A stretch of 64,000 bases of DNA from Burkholderia arboris (GCF_902499125.1 NZ_CABVPX010000008.1:124001-188000); one strand, 5' to 3'; numbered from the stretch's first letter, positions 1 to 9,277 are shown. Notes: a model not told the origin generated them from the letters alone. Numbers and translations are program-made.

Positions 1-478
1 CTTCTCGCGGATAGCGCAGCGATGCGCGCACCTGCTCCGAATTCGGGCACACGACGCCCACTTCGTGGCTCGGCGCAACGGGTGCCGCGGGGGCAGCCGG
101 CAGCGCGGGGGCGGAGACCACGGGGGTCGCCGTGTGCGCCAGCGTCGACTGCGCTTGCGCGTGGACCGGCACCTCGGGCGGCGGCACGAACATTCGCGGC
201 GGGGGCACCACCTTTGACGGCTGCGCCTTCACGACCGGTTTCGGCGGCGGGGGCGGCGGAGGCGGTTTGACCGGCTCGATGATCCGTACGTCGACCGGGT
301 GCTGGACGATCTCCGTCACGCGATTGGCGAGACCGTTCAGCAACGCATAGATCAGCGCCGCGTGCAGCAGCAGGACAGCCGCGATGCCGCCGTAGCGGCG
401 CACGGGATGGCCGCTCGCCTGCCCGTACGGGCGCGGTTGTCCGGCGGGCCGGCGGGCCGGGGCGGGTTGCGCAAACAT
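1..478 (-). CDS. TonB family energy transducer (3' end outside window)
   Basis: Inner-membrane protein that passes proton-motive energy from an ExbB/ExbD motor to outer-membrane receptors. About 159 codons are visible. A short cytoplasmic stretch is followed by one membrane segment near residues 25-45, then a proline-rich periplasmic spacer with a run of about eight prolines. The visible end enters the TonB C-terminal domain at the typical SLRYPRE stretch. The ATG at 478 follows a GAGGAGG ribosome site. It lies 25 bp after the stop of the TonB-dependent receptor on the same strand, so the two are probably co-transcribed and this is likely a dedicated TonB. ExbB/ExbD genes may lie beyond the window edge; that cannot be seen. 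Confidence 0.88.
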   Translation of the reverse strand, partial: MFAQPAPARRPAGQPRPYGQASGHPVRRYGGIAAVLLLHAALIYALLNGLANRVTEIVQHPVDVRIIEPVKPPPPPPPPKPVVKAQPSKVVPPPRMFVPPPEVPVHAQAQSTLAHTATPVVSAPALPAAPAAPVAPSHEVGVVCPNSEQVRASLRYPRE

Positions 479-503
479 GGAACCTCCTCGAATCGTCTGC
501 GCG

Positions 504-2834
504 TCAGAACGGCGCGCTCAGTTGCACGCCGATCGTGCGCGGCTGGATCATCGACGCCCACACGTTGCCGCCGAGCGGCACATAACTCGTGTTGGCGGAC
601 AGCAGGCCCTCGCGATTGAACAGGTTCCTGACGAAGAACGACAGGCTCGCGTAGCGCAGGTCGACGCCCAGTTGCAGATCCGTGACCGCATAGGCGGGCA
701 GCACGAAATCGGGCGAGCCCGTGGCGCCCGCGAAGCTCGCATGGCGCTCGCCCACGAAGCGTTCGGTCGCACCGGCGACAGCCGACCACGGGCCGAGCGG
801 AAAGCGGTAGCTCGCACCCAGCGATGCCGCGAACTTCGCGGTGTTCGGCAGACGGTCGCCCGTGCGCGCGCCGACGCTCGGCGACCCCTTGGTCAGGTAC
901 GCGTCGATTGCGGCGAGCGACGCGTTGAACGACAGGGCCGACGTCGGCCGCACCACGCCCGATGCCTCCAGCCCCTTGATCCGCGCATTGCCCGCGTTGA
1001 CGAGCTGCGCGACGCCGTCCACCGCCCCGTACTGCTGGATGTCGTGCCACTCGATGTCATAGGCCGACAGCGCGACCGACACGCGGTTGTCGAGCAGGTC
1101 CGCCTTGTAACCGACTTCGTAGTTCCACAGCGTGTCGGGCCTGTAGGTCGGATTGCCGGCGATCAGTTGCCCCGTCACCGCACTGACCGCCATGCTGTTG
1201 GGGCCACCCGGGCGATAGCCGCTCGCGACGCGCGCATAGACGTTGCTGGTCGGCGTGAGCTTGTAGCTGGCCGTGAACATGTACGTCTTGCTCGTATCCG
1301 ATGACGCGCCCGGCGCGGACAACGGCGTCGGCACGAGCATGCCGGACGTCTCCTGCCGGTAGTCCTGACTGTTGTGGGCAATGCGCATGCCGGCCGTCAG
1401 CGCGATGCGCGACGTGGCGTTGTAGGTGACGTCGCCGTAGGCCGCGAATTCCTGGTAGCTGCCGGAATAGCCGAGCTTCTCCAGATCGCCGAGCGGTTGG
1501 CCGCCCGCGGTCGCACGATAGGCTTGCACGGTGGTGCTGTGCTCATGATCGTAATAAAGCCCCGCGACCCACTCGAGCGTCCGGTTGCCGGGCGAGGTCA
1601 GCCGCAGTTCCTGCGTCACCTTGTTGGTGTCGACCGTGGAACTGGGTGTGACGGTGCTGACGTCGAGTCCGCCCGCCGCGAGGATCGGCGCATAGAACGG
1701 CGTGAAGTCGAGCGTCGTCGACGTACGCAGCGACTGGTACGCGGAAATTGCATTGAGGCGCGCCCAGCCGAAATCGTATTCGGCATTCGCGGTGTAGAAC
1801 TGGTTGCTCTGGTGATACGGCTCGGGTGCATCCTGCAGTTTGGTCAACGCGCCGTACGCGGGCCGGCCGTCCATCCCGTAGTCGACGTAGTTCTGCCCGC
1901 TGCTGTTGATGTTCTGGATCGTGGCCGTGAATCGGAACGTGAGCTTGCGCGTCGGCGTCACGAGCAGCGACGCACGCATACCGGTGGTGTCGCTCCGGTT
2001 GATGCGCGTGCCGGCTGCCGCGCCCGTCGCGTCGACGTAACCGCCGTCGTGATTGTTGAACGCGGCGATGCGCAGCGCGGCGACGTCCTGTTTCAGCGGC
2101 AGGTTCAGTACCACGTTGGTCGTGTTGTTGAGACCGCCGTGCCAGGTCGACGAGAACGTCGTCCCGACCGTGCCGAAGAAGTTCTCGGTATCGGGCTGGT
2201 TGGTGACGTATTTCAACAGGCCGCCCATCGCGCCCGCGCCGTACAGCGTTCCTTGCGGCCCGAACAGGATCTCGATGTGGTTCAGGTCGAGCAGCCCCAT
2301 GTCGAGGGCCAGCGCGGCCCCGCCGCCCGACACGGTATTCGAGCCGAGCGGCGTATCGTCGACGTATACACCCACGGTCGGTCCGACGTCCTTGCCGGCC
2401 GTCACACCGCGCATCGAGATCGTTCCCTGGCCGGGGCCGCCCCCGCTGTTGAAACCGACGCCCGGCTGCGTCGACAGGTAGTCGCTCAGCTTCGTGGCGC
2501 CCGACTTCTGCAGCGCGTCGCTCGACAGCGTGTCGATCTTCATCGGCACTTCGCGCGCGGGCTCACGGCGCCGGTTGGCCGTCACCTCGACGGAATTGAG
2601 CGTGATTGCCGCGCTGCCGGCGCTGCCCCTGGCGCTGCCGTGCGCATCGCGGCTCGCGGCGGGCGCCGCGTTCTGCGTGGCAGCCGACGCGGGCGGCTGC
2701 GTGCCGGTCTGCGCGGGTTCGGTCTGTGCGCACGCGCCCGATGCGGCAAGAAACATCTGCATGACGGAAACGGCAACCAGCGTACGCCTGAATATCGTCG
2801 ACTCCACTGCGCCCCCGCCCTTCTTGCTTGCCAT
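504..2834 (-). CDS. TonB-dependent outer-membrane receptor
   Basis: A 776-residue outer-membrane receptor. The chosen ATG (2834) gives an export signal ending near ...ASGACA-QTEP and sits about 6 bp after an AGGAGGAG ribosome site; an in-frame ATG two codons upstream is too close to that site. After the signal comes a low-complexity linker, then a plug domain (residues about 80-200, with SDYLSTQPGVGFNSGG and ISMRGV) and a beta-barrel ending in aromatic Phe (VQLSAPF), as the assembly machinery needs. It is adjacent to a TonB gene and downstream of permease and hydrolase genes. No Fur-like palindrome was seen in the 360 bp upstream, so an iron substrate is not indicated. The substrate is unknown; a peptide is a reasonable guess from the neighbours. 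Confidence 0.9.
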   Translation of the reverse strand: MASKKGGGAVESTIFRRTLVAVSVMQMFLAASGACAQTEPAQTGTQPPASAATQNAAPAASRDAHGSARGSAGSAAITLNSVEVTANRRREPAREVPMKIDTLSSDALQKSGATKLSDYLSTQPGVGFNSGGGPGQGTISMRGVTAGKDVGPTVGVYVDDTPLGSNTVSGGGAALALDMGLLDLNHIEILFGPQGTLYGAGAMGGLLKYVTNQPDTENFFGTVGTTFSSTWHGGLNNTTNVVLNLPLKQDVAALRIAAFNNHDGGYVDATGAAAGTRINRSDTTGMRASLLVTPTRKLTFRFTATIQNINSSGQNYVDYGMDGRPAYGALTKLQDAPEPYHQSNQFYTANAEYDFGWARLNAISAYQSLRTSTTLDFTPFYAPILAAGGLDVSTVTPSSTVDTNKVTQELRLTSPGNRTLEWVAGLYYDHEHSTTVQAYRATAGGQPLGDLEKLGYSGSYQEFAAYGDVTYNATSRIALTAGMRIAHNSQDYRQETSGMLVPTPLSAPGASSDTSKTYMFTASYKLTPTSNVYARVASGYRPGGPNSMAVSAVTGQLIAGNPTYRPDTLWNYEVGYKADLLDNRVSVALSAYDIEWHDIQQYGAVDGVAQLVNAGNARIKGLEASGVVRPTSALSFNASLAAIDAYLTKGSPSVGARTGDRLPNTAKFAASLGASYRFPLGPWSAVAGATERFVGERHASFAGATGSPDFVLPAYAVTDLQLGVDLRYASLSFFVRNLFNREGLLSANTSYVPLGGNVWASMIQPRTIGVQLSAPF

Positions 2835-3194
2835 CTGCATCTCCTCCTGTCTGTCTGAACGTAAGCGGACGTGTCCGACTTCCCGAGCCGTCCGGCGTGC
2901 GGACCGCCCGTCCGAATGACTCCAAGGTAAGCAGCCAAATCGGCCGCTGCTTTTGCGCAACGCCGAAAAACATTGGCTACCGTCCTCGGCCGATCGCGTC
3001 CTGCCGATCGCGCAAAAAGCACGCACGCAAGCGGACGCGGCGTGCCGTGCGGCAATCGGGCAACCGGGGTGGAATGCGGGAAAGGAAGAAGATGAAGCGT
3101 GCCTTTCGCGCGCAGGCGCGCACGAAAGACACATCACGCACGGCAGGCCCGCGTGCGGCGATGCGGCGGCCGGACGGCCGCGCGGATGACGACG
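2835..3194. other. Intergenic region upstream of the receptor gene
   Basis: 360 bp without a convincing gene. It contains the receptor ribosome site (2841-2850), the 10-mer GCTTTTGCGC at 2949-2958, which recurs exactly upstream of the serine hydrolase gene (7885-7894), a looser inverted copy at 3010-3020, and a GC-rich hairpin at 3103-3128. Short open frames here overlap one another and have no ribosome sites. Confidence 0.6.
3103..3128 (-). terminator. Possible terminator after the MFS gene
   Basis: Imperfect inverted repeat (CTTTCG...CGAAAG outer arms, GC-rich inner arms) starting 67 bp past the MFS stop. Read on the minus strand it is followed by a pyrimidine-rich stretch rather than a clean T-run, so the call is weak. 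Confidence 0.3.
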
Positions 3195-4511
3195 TTAAAG
3201 CGCCTGCGCGCCGACTTCGCAGCGCGGTTCGAAACGGGTACGGAAGGCACGCAACACGAGACCCAGCAGGATCACGCTGCCGACGGCGGCCGGCACGCCG
3301 AGCCACGCGATGCCCTTGAGCAACGCGTACGGTGCGCCGTTCAGTGCATCGGAGATCGCTCCCACCGATGGCACGGACACCGCCTGGAACGCATAGGTGA
3401 CGAGCGACGACGTACCGACGACGCGCCCGCGCAAATGCGGCGGCGCGATGTCCTGCAACAGCGTCGGTGTCAGCGCGGCCCCGCAGATATAGACAGCAAT
3501 GATGCCTATCATGCACGCGAGCAGCATTGGCGCGCTCGTCGCGAACGACAGGCTCAACAGCAGCAGTGCGGCGAGCAGCGCCATCGCGCAACCGATCACG
3601 ACCGGCAACAGCCGGCCCCAGCGCGCCCGCAGACATCGCACGGCCAGCACGCTCGCCAGCAGGCCGAGCGCCGACCCGCCGCCCACCGCGATGCCGCTGT
3701 ACAGCCCCGACTGCGCGACGTCGACGTGAAAGTCGCGAATCAGTGCAACCGGCGCCCAGCCCAGGATCGCGCCGACATAGAATGCCGCCATCGCATAGCC
3801 GACGATCAGGCACGTCAGCATCGTGCCCGAGCGCCGCCAATAGTGCACGAGCGTCTCCTGCACGCGTTCGCGCACGCCGGCCGTGCCGCCGCGCGGCGGA
3901 TGGCCGACCAGCGCGAACAGGCACGCGACGACGGGCCCCGGTATCGAGACGAGCAGGAACGCCAGCCGCCACGGTTCGATCGACAGCGCATGCGCGAGCG
4001 GCGCGGCCAGGCTGAAGATCGCACCGGCACCGGCGATGCCGAGCCCGGCGCCGAACAGCGCGACCGCGAAAAAGATCGTGTTCGCCGCCGTGCGCAGCGC
4101 GGGCGGAAACAGGTCGGGCAACAAGCTGTAGACGACCGGCCCGAGCCCCGCCTCGCCCACCGCGAGTGTCAGCGTGCAGAGGAACAGCATCCAGCCTTGC
4201 GTCACGAGGCCGCAAAGCGCCGTGCCTGCACTCCACACGAGCACGCAGCCGACCAGCAGCCAGCGCCGGTCGACCCGGTCCGTGAGCCAGCCGAGCAGCG
4301 GCGAGGCCAGCGCGCCAAACAGGATGGGGCCGAAGCCGACGATCGCCCCCAGGCTGGTGTCGCTGAGCTGCAGGTCGCGCTTGAGCGGCTCGACGGCGAG
4401 CGTCAGCATCTGACGGTCGGTAATGCCCAGTATCGCGGCCAGCGCGAGCACGGCCAGCGCAAACCATGCGCGCGACAATGACGGCGATCGACCGGTTGTT
4501 TCGTTTAACAC
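3195..4511 (-). CDS. MFS transporter (MlrD-like role possible)
   Basis: A 438-residue major facilitator permease with about 12 hydrophobic segments. The start of helix 1 reads ILGITDRQMLTLAVEPLKRD, and the family A-motif GWLTDRVDRR follows helix 2 near residue 75. It sits between the TonB-dependent receptor and the M81 peptidase, all on one strand, so it probably carries the imported ligand, or a breakdown product, across the inner membrane. The length is close to that of MlrD of the microcystin-degrading cluster as I recall it (about 440 residues), but the substrate cannot be read from sequence. A 31-bp promoter-region repeat lies 61 bp upstream of its ATG. Confidence 0.85.
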   Translation of the reverse strand: MLNETTGRSPSLSRAWFALAVLALAAILGITDRQMLTLAVEPLKRDLQLSDTSLGAIVGFGPILFGALASPLLGWLTDRVDRRWLLVGCVLVWSAGTALCGLVTQGWMLFLCTLTLAVGEAGLGPVVYSLLPDLFPPALRTAANTIFFAVALFGAGLGIAGAGAIFSLAAPLAHALSIEPWRLAFLLVSIPGPVVACLFALVGHPPRGGTAGVRERVQETLVHYWRRSGTMLTCLIVGYAMAAFYVGAILGWAPVALIRDFHVDVAQSGLYSGIAVGGGSALGLLASVLAVRCLRARWGRLLPVVIGCAMALLAALLLLSLSFATSAPMLLACMIGIIAVYICGAALTPTLLQDIAPPHLRGRVVGTSSLVTYAFQAVSVPSVGAISDALNGAPYALLKGIAWLGVPAAVGSVILLGLVLRAFRTRFEPRCEVGAQAL

Positions 4512-4571
4512 GCTGCGTCTCCTCCGCTGACGATCCTGCCCATAGACAATAGCCGCTTGACTGCGGCAAAA

Positions 4572-4602
4572 CTTTCGCGAACGGCCGGCAGTGTTTTGCC
4601 GG
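4572..4602 (-). promoter_or_regulatory. Candidate regulator box 1 (upstream of MFS gene)
   Basis: A 31-bp element matching the element at 7865-7895 at 22 of 31 positions. Both have CTTT(C/T)GC, then CGGCCG, then TTTTGC, with the half-sites 21-22 bp apart, two helical turns, as is typical of AraC-family operators. It lies 61 bp upstream of the MFS start codon in the same orientation relative to the gene as box 2. The likely binder is the AraC regulator at 9278-10351 (inference). Confidence 0.45.
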
Positions 4603-4641
4603 CGTCCGCGGGACCTCGACTGCCTGACGGTCAGGGTAGGG

Positions 4642-6129
4642 TCATGCCGTGATTTCGTCGAAAGGCCACATCGGGCGCGCCAGGCGTGCGTAGTCGTCGG
4701 CCCTGAAGTCGAGACTCAGCGATCCCGGCGTATCGCAGTAGTAGATGGCACGTGCCAGCGGGCCAAACAGTGCCTGGAAATGCTGCGTCGACTTCACCAC
4801 GACGATGCGGCAACGCCGCAGGTCGATGCCGAGATCGAAAAAGCAGCTCGGACTGTAGGTTTGCTGCCGCACGGAGTTGACCACCACGCGCACGCCGTCG
4901 ATGTCCAGTACCGCGGAAAGGCCGAGGCCGGGCCCCGGAAACTTGAACGTCTCGTCGCGTTGCGCCAACCCCGCATCGACGGCCAGGACCCGGGCGACCA
5001 CGTCGAGCGGGCGCCCCGCGCGCGGACCGCTCTTGCCGCCGAGGCGCAGCGCGATCGTCGCGCCCACGCCGGCGTCGCGCGCGAACACCGCCGCGACGGG
5101 ATCCCAGATCATGCCGATCGCCACGTTGCGCAGACCGCGCTCGAGGATGGCTTCGAGGATGAACGTGGAGTCGGAGCCGGCGCCGCCGCCCGGATTGTCG
5201 GCCGTGTCGGCAATCACGAACGGCCGGCCGGGCGCGTCGGGCGGTGCGGCTTCGATCTCGTCGAGAATGCGCTCGATCGGCAGGCGCAGCGCGTGCGTCT
5301 CGTCACGCACGGCCACGAATCCGTGCGCCAGTTCGCGTGCCAGCGTGCGGCCCTGTGCGCTTGCCGCAGCGCGATTGCCGTCGCTCACCACCAGCACGCC
5401 GGCGCCCGTATCCGGGAAATCGGACCACGGGAATCCATGAATCAGCGACACCGACAGGATGCCGTCGCGCCCCTCCCGGTCCGCCGCGTCCTGGTTCAGT
5501 CTCGCCATGCGCGGCTCGGTCGTGAAGAACATGCCGAGCATCGGCACGCGTTCGAAGTGCATCGTCGGCCGGATCTCGCCGCGCGCGGCTCGTTCGGCGA
5601 GGTTGATCAGGTCGACCGCCCGTTCGTCGAAGTCGGTATGCGGATAGTGCTTGCACGCGAGCAGGATGTCGCAATGGTCGAGCATCGCCGCCGTGACGTT
5701 GGCATGCAGGTCCAGCTCGACGCCGATCACGACGTCGGGGCCGACGAGCGCGCGCGTCTTCGCCAGCAGGTCCCCCTCGCAATCGTCGTACCCCTGCGCC
5801 ATCTGCGCGCCGTGCAGCAGATACAGCACGATGTCGACCGGCTGCGCGCCGCGCAGCCCGTCCAGGATCTCGTCGCGCAGCGTTTCGTAATCCTGCTGCG
5901 AGCACGGTGCGCCGGGTTCGGCGAACGCGAAAATCGACGCGCTCACCTCATGGCCGCGCGCACGCGCCTCGCGCACGAATGTGCCGTAGCCGACGAGTTC
6001 GTCCGCCCGCTCGTCGGGCACGCCGCCGGCCGGCCGGTACAGCGTGCGCTCCTCGAACGAGTGCAGGCTGGTCGGAATCGGGGAAAATGAATTGGTCTCG
6101 TGCGCTAGCGCGGCAACGAAGATACGCAT
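4642..6129 (-). CDS. M81 family metallopeptidase (MlrC-like)
   Basis: A 495-residue protein of the M81/MlrC family; MlrC is the zinc peptidase that completes breakdown of linearised microcystin. Family signatures seen are the N-terminal ALAHETNSFSP (His10-Glu11), LDLHANVTAAM for the D-x-H metal motif, HGAQMAQGYDDCEGDLL, and the C-terminal ADTADNPGGGAGSDST that marks the MlrC C-terminal domain. No signal peptide is seen, so it is probably cytoplasmic. ATG 6129 is preferred over an in-frame GTG two codons upstream because it is spaced properly from AGGAG. It lies between the MFS permease and a serine hydrolase gene, all on the minus strand. M81 proteins have various or unknown substrates, so microcystin itself is not implied. 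Confidence 0.88.
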   Translation of the reverse strand: MRIFVAALAHETNSFSPIPTSLHSFEERTLYRPAGGVPDERADELVGYGTFVREARARGHEVSASIFAFAEPGAPCSQQDYETLRDEILDGLRGAQPVDIVLYLLHGAQMAQGYDDCEGDLLAKTRALVGPDVVIGVELDLHANVTAAMLDHCDILLACKHYPHTDFDERAVDLINLAERAARGEIRPTMHFERVPMLGMFFTTEPRMARLNQDAADREGRDGILSVSLIHGFPWSDFPDTGAGVLVVSDGNRAAASAQGRTLARELAHGFVAVRDETHALRLPIERILDEIEAAPPDAPGRPFVIADTADNPGGGAGSDSTFILEAILERGLRNVAIGMIWDPVAAVFARDAGVGATIALRLGGKSGPRAGRPLDVVARVLAVDAGLAQRDETFKFPGPGLGLSAVLDIDGVRVVVNSVRQQTYSPSCFFDLGIDLRRCRIVVVKSTQHFQALFGPLARAIYYCDTPGSLSLDFRADDYARLARPMWPFDEITA

Positions 6130-6318
6130 GGTCACTCCTGCTCGGTGTTGAGTATCGGTCGGTGAAACTCGGCCAGGCGGTCATGCAGACGTCATGATCT
6201 GCATCGGCATCACGAATCCGTGCCTTCCCTAATAATCTGCATGACGAAATAATTTCGACTGCCGTCCGGCCTGGCGACATCCATCGGATGCAGCGGACAG
6301 GCGCCCGCCCGGGGCGCG

Positions 6319-7764
6319 TCAGTCCTCGCGTTTCAGATAGCGCAAGCGTGTATGCACGCCCAGCGGCCGGTCGCCGTCGCCGCGGAAGGACACCAGCGCC
6401 AGCCGCCCGTTGATCCCGCAGAGCTGCGCATCGGACGTCCCCGGCGGCGCGAACAGGTCATCGGCCAGCTGAGCCAGTTCGAGAACGTAAGTCGAGCCGC
6501 CGTCGAACGCGAAGCGCGTCTCGCCATCACCCGCTTCCACGCCACTGCTCGGCCACTGCGTGGCCCGGCGGCTGTCGGCATCCATCTCGGTCCAGTACGC
6601 TTCGACCGACAGCCGCTCGCTTCCCGCCACCGACGCGAGGCGCATCGGGTAATGCCGGTATCGGCCCGCGTAACGGGACAGCGCACGGGTCGATGCGCGC
6701 CGCTCGAACGGCATCACGGCGTCGTGCCCGAGATGCGCGAGCGTCGCGAGCAGCACCTGGTCGTGCAGCGGGCTGGCGCCGGGGCCCGTCCCGGCGGTGA
6801 ACACCACGAGATCCAGCTCGGGACAGATCGCGAAGCTCGACGTGGTGCCGTACGTCGTGCCGCCGTGCCAGTACACGGTCACGCCGCTCACCGGTACCTT
6901 CCACCACCCGAGGCAGATCGGCGGCACGCACGGGCGCCCCGAATCGAAGGTCACGGCCTGCATGGCCGCGATCGTCTCCGGCGCGAGGATCCGCGTGCCG
7001 TCGATCGAACCGCCGGCCAGATGCATGCGCCCGTAGGCGAGCATGTCCCGCACCGTTGAAATGGGCGTCGAACCGGCACCTGCCAGCGACGGCGGCAACA
7101 GGTACGCATGCGTGGCCTGCAACGCGCCGCTCGTCGCGTTTGCAAACACGCCCACCGCATGCCGATGGAGGATCGCCTGCTCGGCCGACGTGCACGATTC
7201 GTTCATCCCGCACGGACGGAACAGCGCTTCTTCGAGCACCTGGTTGTACGGCTTGCCGGACAACACCTCGATCAGCCGCGCGGCCACCACGAAGCCGGGG
7301 TTCGAATAGTGGATCGTCTCGCCCGGCTCGAACAGCGTGCCGAAGCCGGACAGGCGATCCACGAAGTCGCGCGTCGCGCCCGCGCCGGTTTCGGCCATCG
7401 GGCTGAAGCCGTCGGCATCGATGCCGTTCGTGTGATTGAGCAGATGCCGGATACACAGACCTTGCGCGCGCGCCGGCTCGGCCAGCGCGAACGACGGCAG
7501 GTACGCGACGACCGGATCATCGAGGCCGATCCGGCCCGACTCGACGTAACGCATCAACAGGTGCGTCGTCATCACTTTGGTAACCGAACCGATCTGGAAG
7601 CGCGTATCGACGGTCATCTCCGCGCCGGTGTTCAGGTTCGCGACGCCGTGCGCCAGTTCGATCTGTTCGCCCCGGTGCCAGACGCCGGCGACATAACCGG
7701 CCGTGGCCCGACCGGTCACGGCGTTCGCAAGCAGGTCGTCAAGCTGGTGCCTCAGGATTTGCAT
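6319..7764 (-). CDS. Serine hydrolase, class C beta-lactamase/S12 peptidase fold (MlrB-like role possible)
   Basis: A 481-residue penicillin-binding-type serine hydrolase. The catalytic S-x-x-K is Ser60-Val-Thr-Lys63, the Y-x-N is Tyr153-Ser-Asn155, and a WHGGTTYG motif near residue 325 supplies the third conserved element. No signal peptide is seen with the chosen ATG (7764); longer in-frame starts add an unconvincing N-terminus. The C-terminal 100 or so residues form an extra domain common in this family. MlrB, which cuts linear microcystin, belongs to the same family, and the next gene is MlrC-like. A D-amino-acid peptidase or esterase is also possible. It is the first gene of the minus-strand run and is divergent from the alpha/beta hydrolase gene. 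Confidence 0.88.
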   Translation of the reverse strand: MQILRHQLDDLLANAVTGRATAGYVAGVWHRGEQIELAHGVANLNTGAEMTVDTRFQIGSVTKVMTTHLLMRYVESGRIGLDDPVVAYLPSFALAEPARAQGLCIRHLLNHTNGIDADGFSPMAETGAGATRDFVDRLSGFGTLFEPGETIHYSNPGFVVAARLIEVLSGKPYNQVLEEALFRPCGMNESCTSAEQAILHRHAVGVFANATSGALQATHAYLLPPSLAGAGSTPISTVRDMLAYGRMHLAGGSIDGTRILAPETIAAMQAVTFDSGRPCVPPICLGWWKVPVSGVTVYWHGGTTYGTTSSFAICPELDLVVFTAGTGPGASPLHDQVLLATLAHLGHDAVMPFERRASTRALSRYAGRYRHYPMRLASVAGSERLSVEAYWTEMDADSRRATQWPSSGVEAGDGETRFAFDGGSTYVLELAQLADDLFAPPGTSDAQLCGINGRLALVSFRGDGDRPLGVHTRLRYLKRED

Positions 7765-8081
7765 AGCCGGATTCCATGGTAAGAAAATGTGCGTCGCCCC
7801 GCGCCGCGACATCGATCGTGGCAGGCACGCATGTCGCCAATGTAAGGGCGTTCCGCACCGCGTCCTTTTGCCAGCGGCCGGAATGCTTTTGCGCGCGACT
7901 GCCGCGGGCAGGGCCGGCAAGCATCACCCCGGCACGCGCAGGCAGATGGACGCACCCGACAATTCCGTGGCGGACAGCGAAAGCGCGCGACCGATGCGTC
8001 GGTTATGGTGTGAGGTCCACGGGCAGGCATGCGATCGCTCGCCGCCGCCCCTTCAAGTTCTTGCGGAATCGGGGAATTCCA
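7765..8081. other. Divergent promoter region
   Basis: 317 bp between the serine hydrolase start (minus) and the alpha/beta hydrolase start (plus). It holds regulator box 2 (7865-7895), a small palindrome ACCGA-TGCG-TCGGT at 7990-8003, and a GGGGAA ribosome site just before 8082. No convincing gene was seen. Confidence 0.6.
7865..7895 (-). promoter_or_regulatory. Candidate regulator box 2 (upstream of serine hydrolase)
   Basis: Two exact CTTTTGC half-sites (7865-7871 and 7886-7892), start to start 21 bp, flank a central CGGCCG. The 31-bp unit matches box 1 at 4572-4602. The second half-site, extended to GCTTTTGCGC, recurs at 2949-2958 upstream of the receptor gene. The element lies 101 bp from the serine hydrolase start and could serve both divergent genes. 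Confidence 0.5.
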
Positions 8082-9260
8082 ATGCGCACATGGCTTCCGG
8101 CCTTCCTGAGTCGCGACTGGGCGGGCCTGCCCATCGCGTTCGCCATCGGCAGCGCGGGCGGCGTGCTCGCGTGCGCCGGCCTGCGCGTGACGGGCGGCAT
8201 CGTACTCGTCGTCGGCATCGCGCTCGCGGCCGGCGCGCTCCATCACCTCGCGTTCCTGGCGCGCTTGCGCAAGACCTGCCCGCCTCCCGGAAAACTCGTG
8301 GATGCCGGCGGCCATCGCATCCACGTCCTTGCGGAAGGCCGCGCGAACGATCTGCCGCCGATCGTGTGGATGTCGGGTGCCCACATGGGCGGCCTCGTGC
8401 TGCATCATCTGCATCTGGCGTTTCGCGACACGACGCGCTCGATCCTGATCGACCGGCCCGGCAGCGGCTGGAGCGAAGCCGGCCCGTATCCTCGTTCGAC
8501 CGCACGCGAGGTCGAAGAAGTGGTAGAGGCGCTGCAGCGCGCGGGCGAACACGGGCCGTTCGTGTTCGTCGGCCATTCGTTCGGCGGCCTGCTCGTCGCC
8601 AACCTCGCGCGCCGCCATCCGAATCTCGTCCGCGGCCTCGTGCTGCTCGATGCGACGCATCCCGACTTCTTCAACTATGCGCCGCCGTGCCTGCGCCCCA
8701 CCGCGATGGTGCTGGGCGGCAACCTCGGCGGGCTGCTGCACCTGTTTGGCATCCACCTCGACCTGTTCGACGTGCTGGGCCGGCGCCAGCCCGCCGTCAG
8801 GCGGTTGCTCGACCTCGTCAGGACCTGCCTTGCGGACGCGATGGCGCTCGGCGCCGCGCGCATCGAGATGCATGCGCGCGCCGGTTTCAGCGCCGCATCC
8901 GCGCTGTCGGAGCTGAGCATCGCGGGCAGCGCGCGGGCAGGCTTCGACACGCTGGTTCACGATGGCGAGCTCGGCGATCTGCCGGTGTTCGTCGTCACCC
9001 CGCGCGACGCGTTGGAGATGCGGCCGGAGAACGCCGCCGACAGGCACAAGCTGTATCGCCGCATGGGTGTCGACGAAGCCGGCTTCGCGCGCTATCTCGC
9101 GCTGATGACCGCATTGCGCGGCCGCTATCTGTCAACGTCGTCGCACAGCGAGCTGATCCACGCGCCGGCCGGCAACGGTCACAATTTCCCGTACGAATCG
9201 CCGGCGTTCGTGGTGCAGGTGGTCGACCGCATGCTGCGCATGCACGCGTGCGTCGCCTGA
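8082..9260 (+). CDS. Alpha/beta hydrolase with N-terminal membrane segments
   Basis: A 392-residue alpha/beta-fold hydrolase. Two hydrophobic segments (about residues 16-34 and 39-60) suggest inner-membrane anchoring. The nucleophile elbow is GHSFGG (Ser166), and the likely catalytic His is in HAPAGNGHNFPYESP near the C-terminus. The ATG at 8082 follows GGGGAA; the frame is open further upstream but lacks a ribosome site and reads as non-coding. It is divergent from the serine hydrolase and convergent with the AraC gene. It may hydrolyse an ester or amide in the same substrate as its neighbours, and could replace the missing MlrA as first-step enzyme, but that is speculation. Confidence 0.85.
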   Translation: MRTWLPAFLSRDWAGLPIAFAIGSAGGVLACAGLRVTGGIVLVVGIALAAGALHHLAFLARLRKTCPPPGKLVDAGGHRIHVLAEGRANDLPPIVWMSGAHMGGLVLHHLHLAFRDTTRSILIDRPGSGWSEAGPYPRSTAREVEEVVEALQRAGEHGPFVFVGHSFGGLLVANLARRHPNLVRGLVLLDATHPDFFNYAPPCLRPTAMVLGGNLGGLLHLFGIHLDLFDVLGRRQPAVRRLLDLVRTCLADAMALGAARIEMHARAGFSAASALSELSIAGSARAGFDTLVHDGELGDLPVFVVTPRDALEMRPENAADRHKLYRRMGVDEAGFARYLALMTALRGRYLSTSSHSELIHAPAGNGHNFPYESPAFVVQVVDRMLRMHACVA

Positions 9261-9277
9261 CGCACGCGCCCTGCCGC

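Noticed and set aside
1374-2858. Long plus-strand frame opposite the TonB-dependent receptor
   Set aside because: The minus strand has a signal peptide, plug and barrel end; the plus frame is low-complexity and Arg-rich.
2828-3319. Possible small genes in the receptor upstream region
   Set aside because: The frames overlap each other, lack ribosome sites and have compositions like non-coding high-GC DNA.
6301-6317. GC-only hairpin at the serine hydrolase stop
   Set aside because: A short stem with no T-tract, of a kind expected by chance in this base composition.
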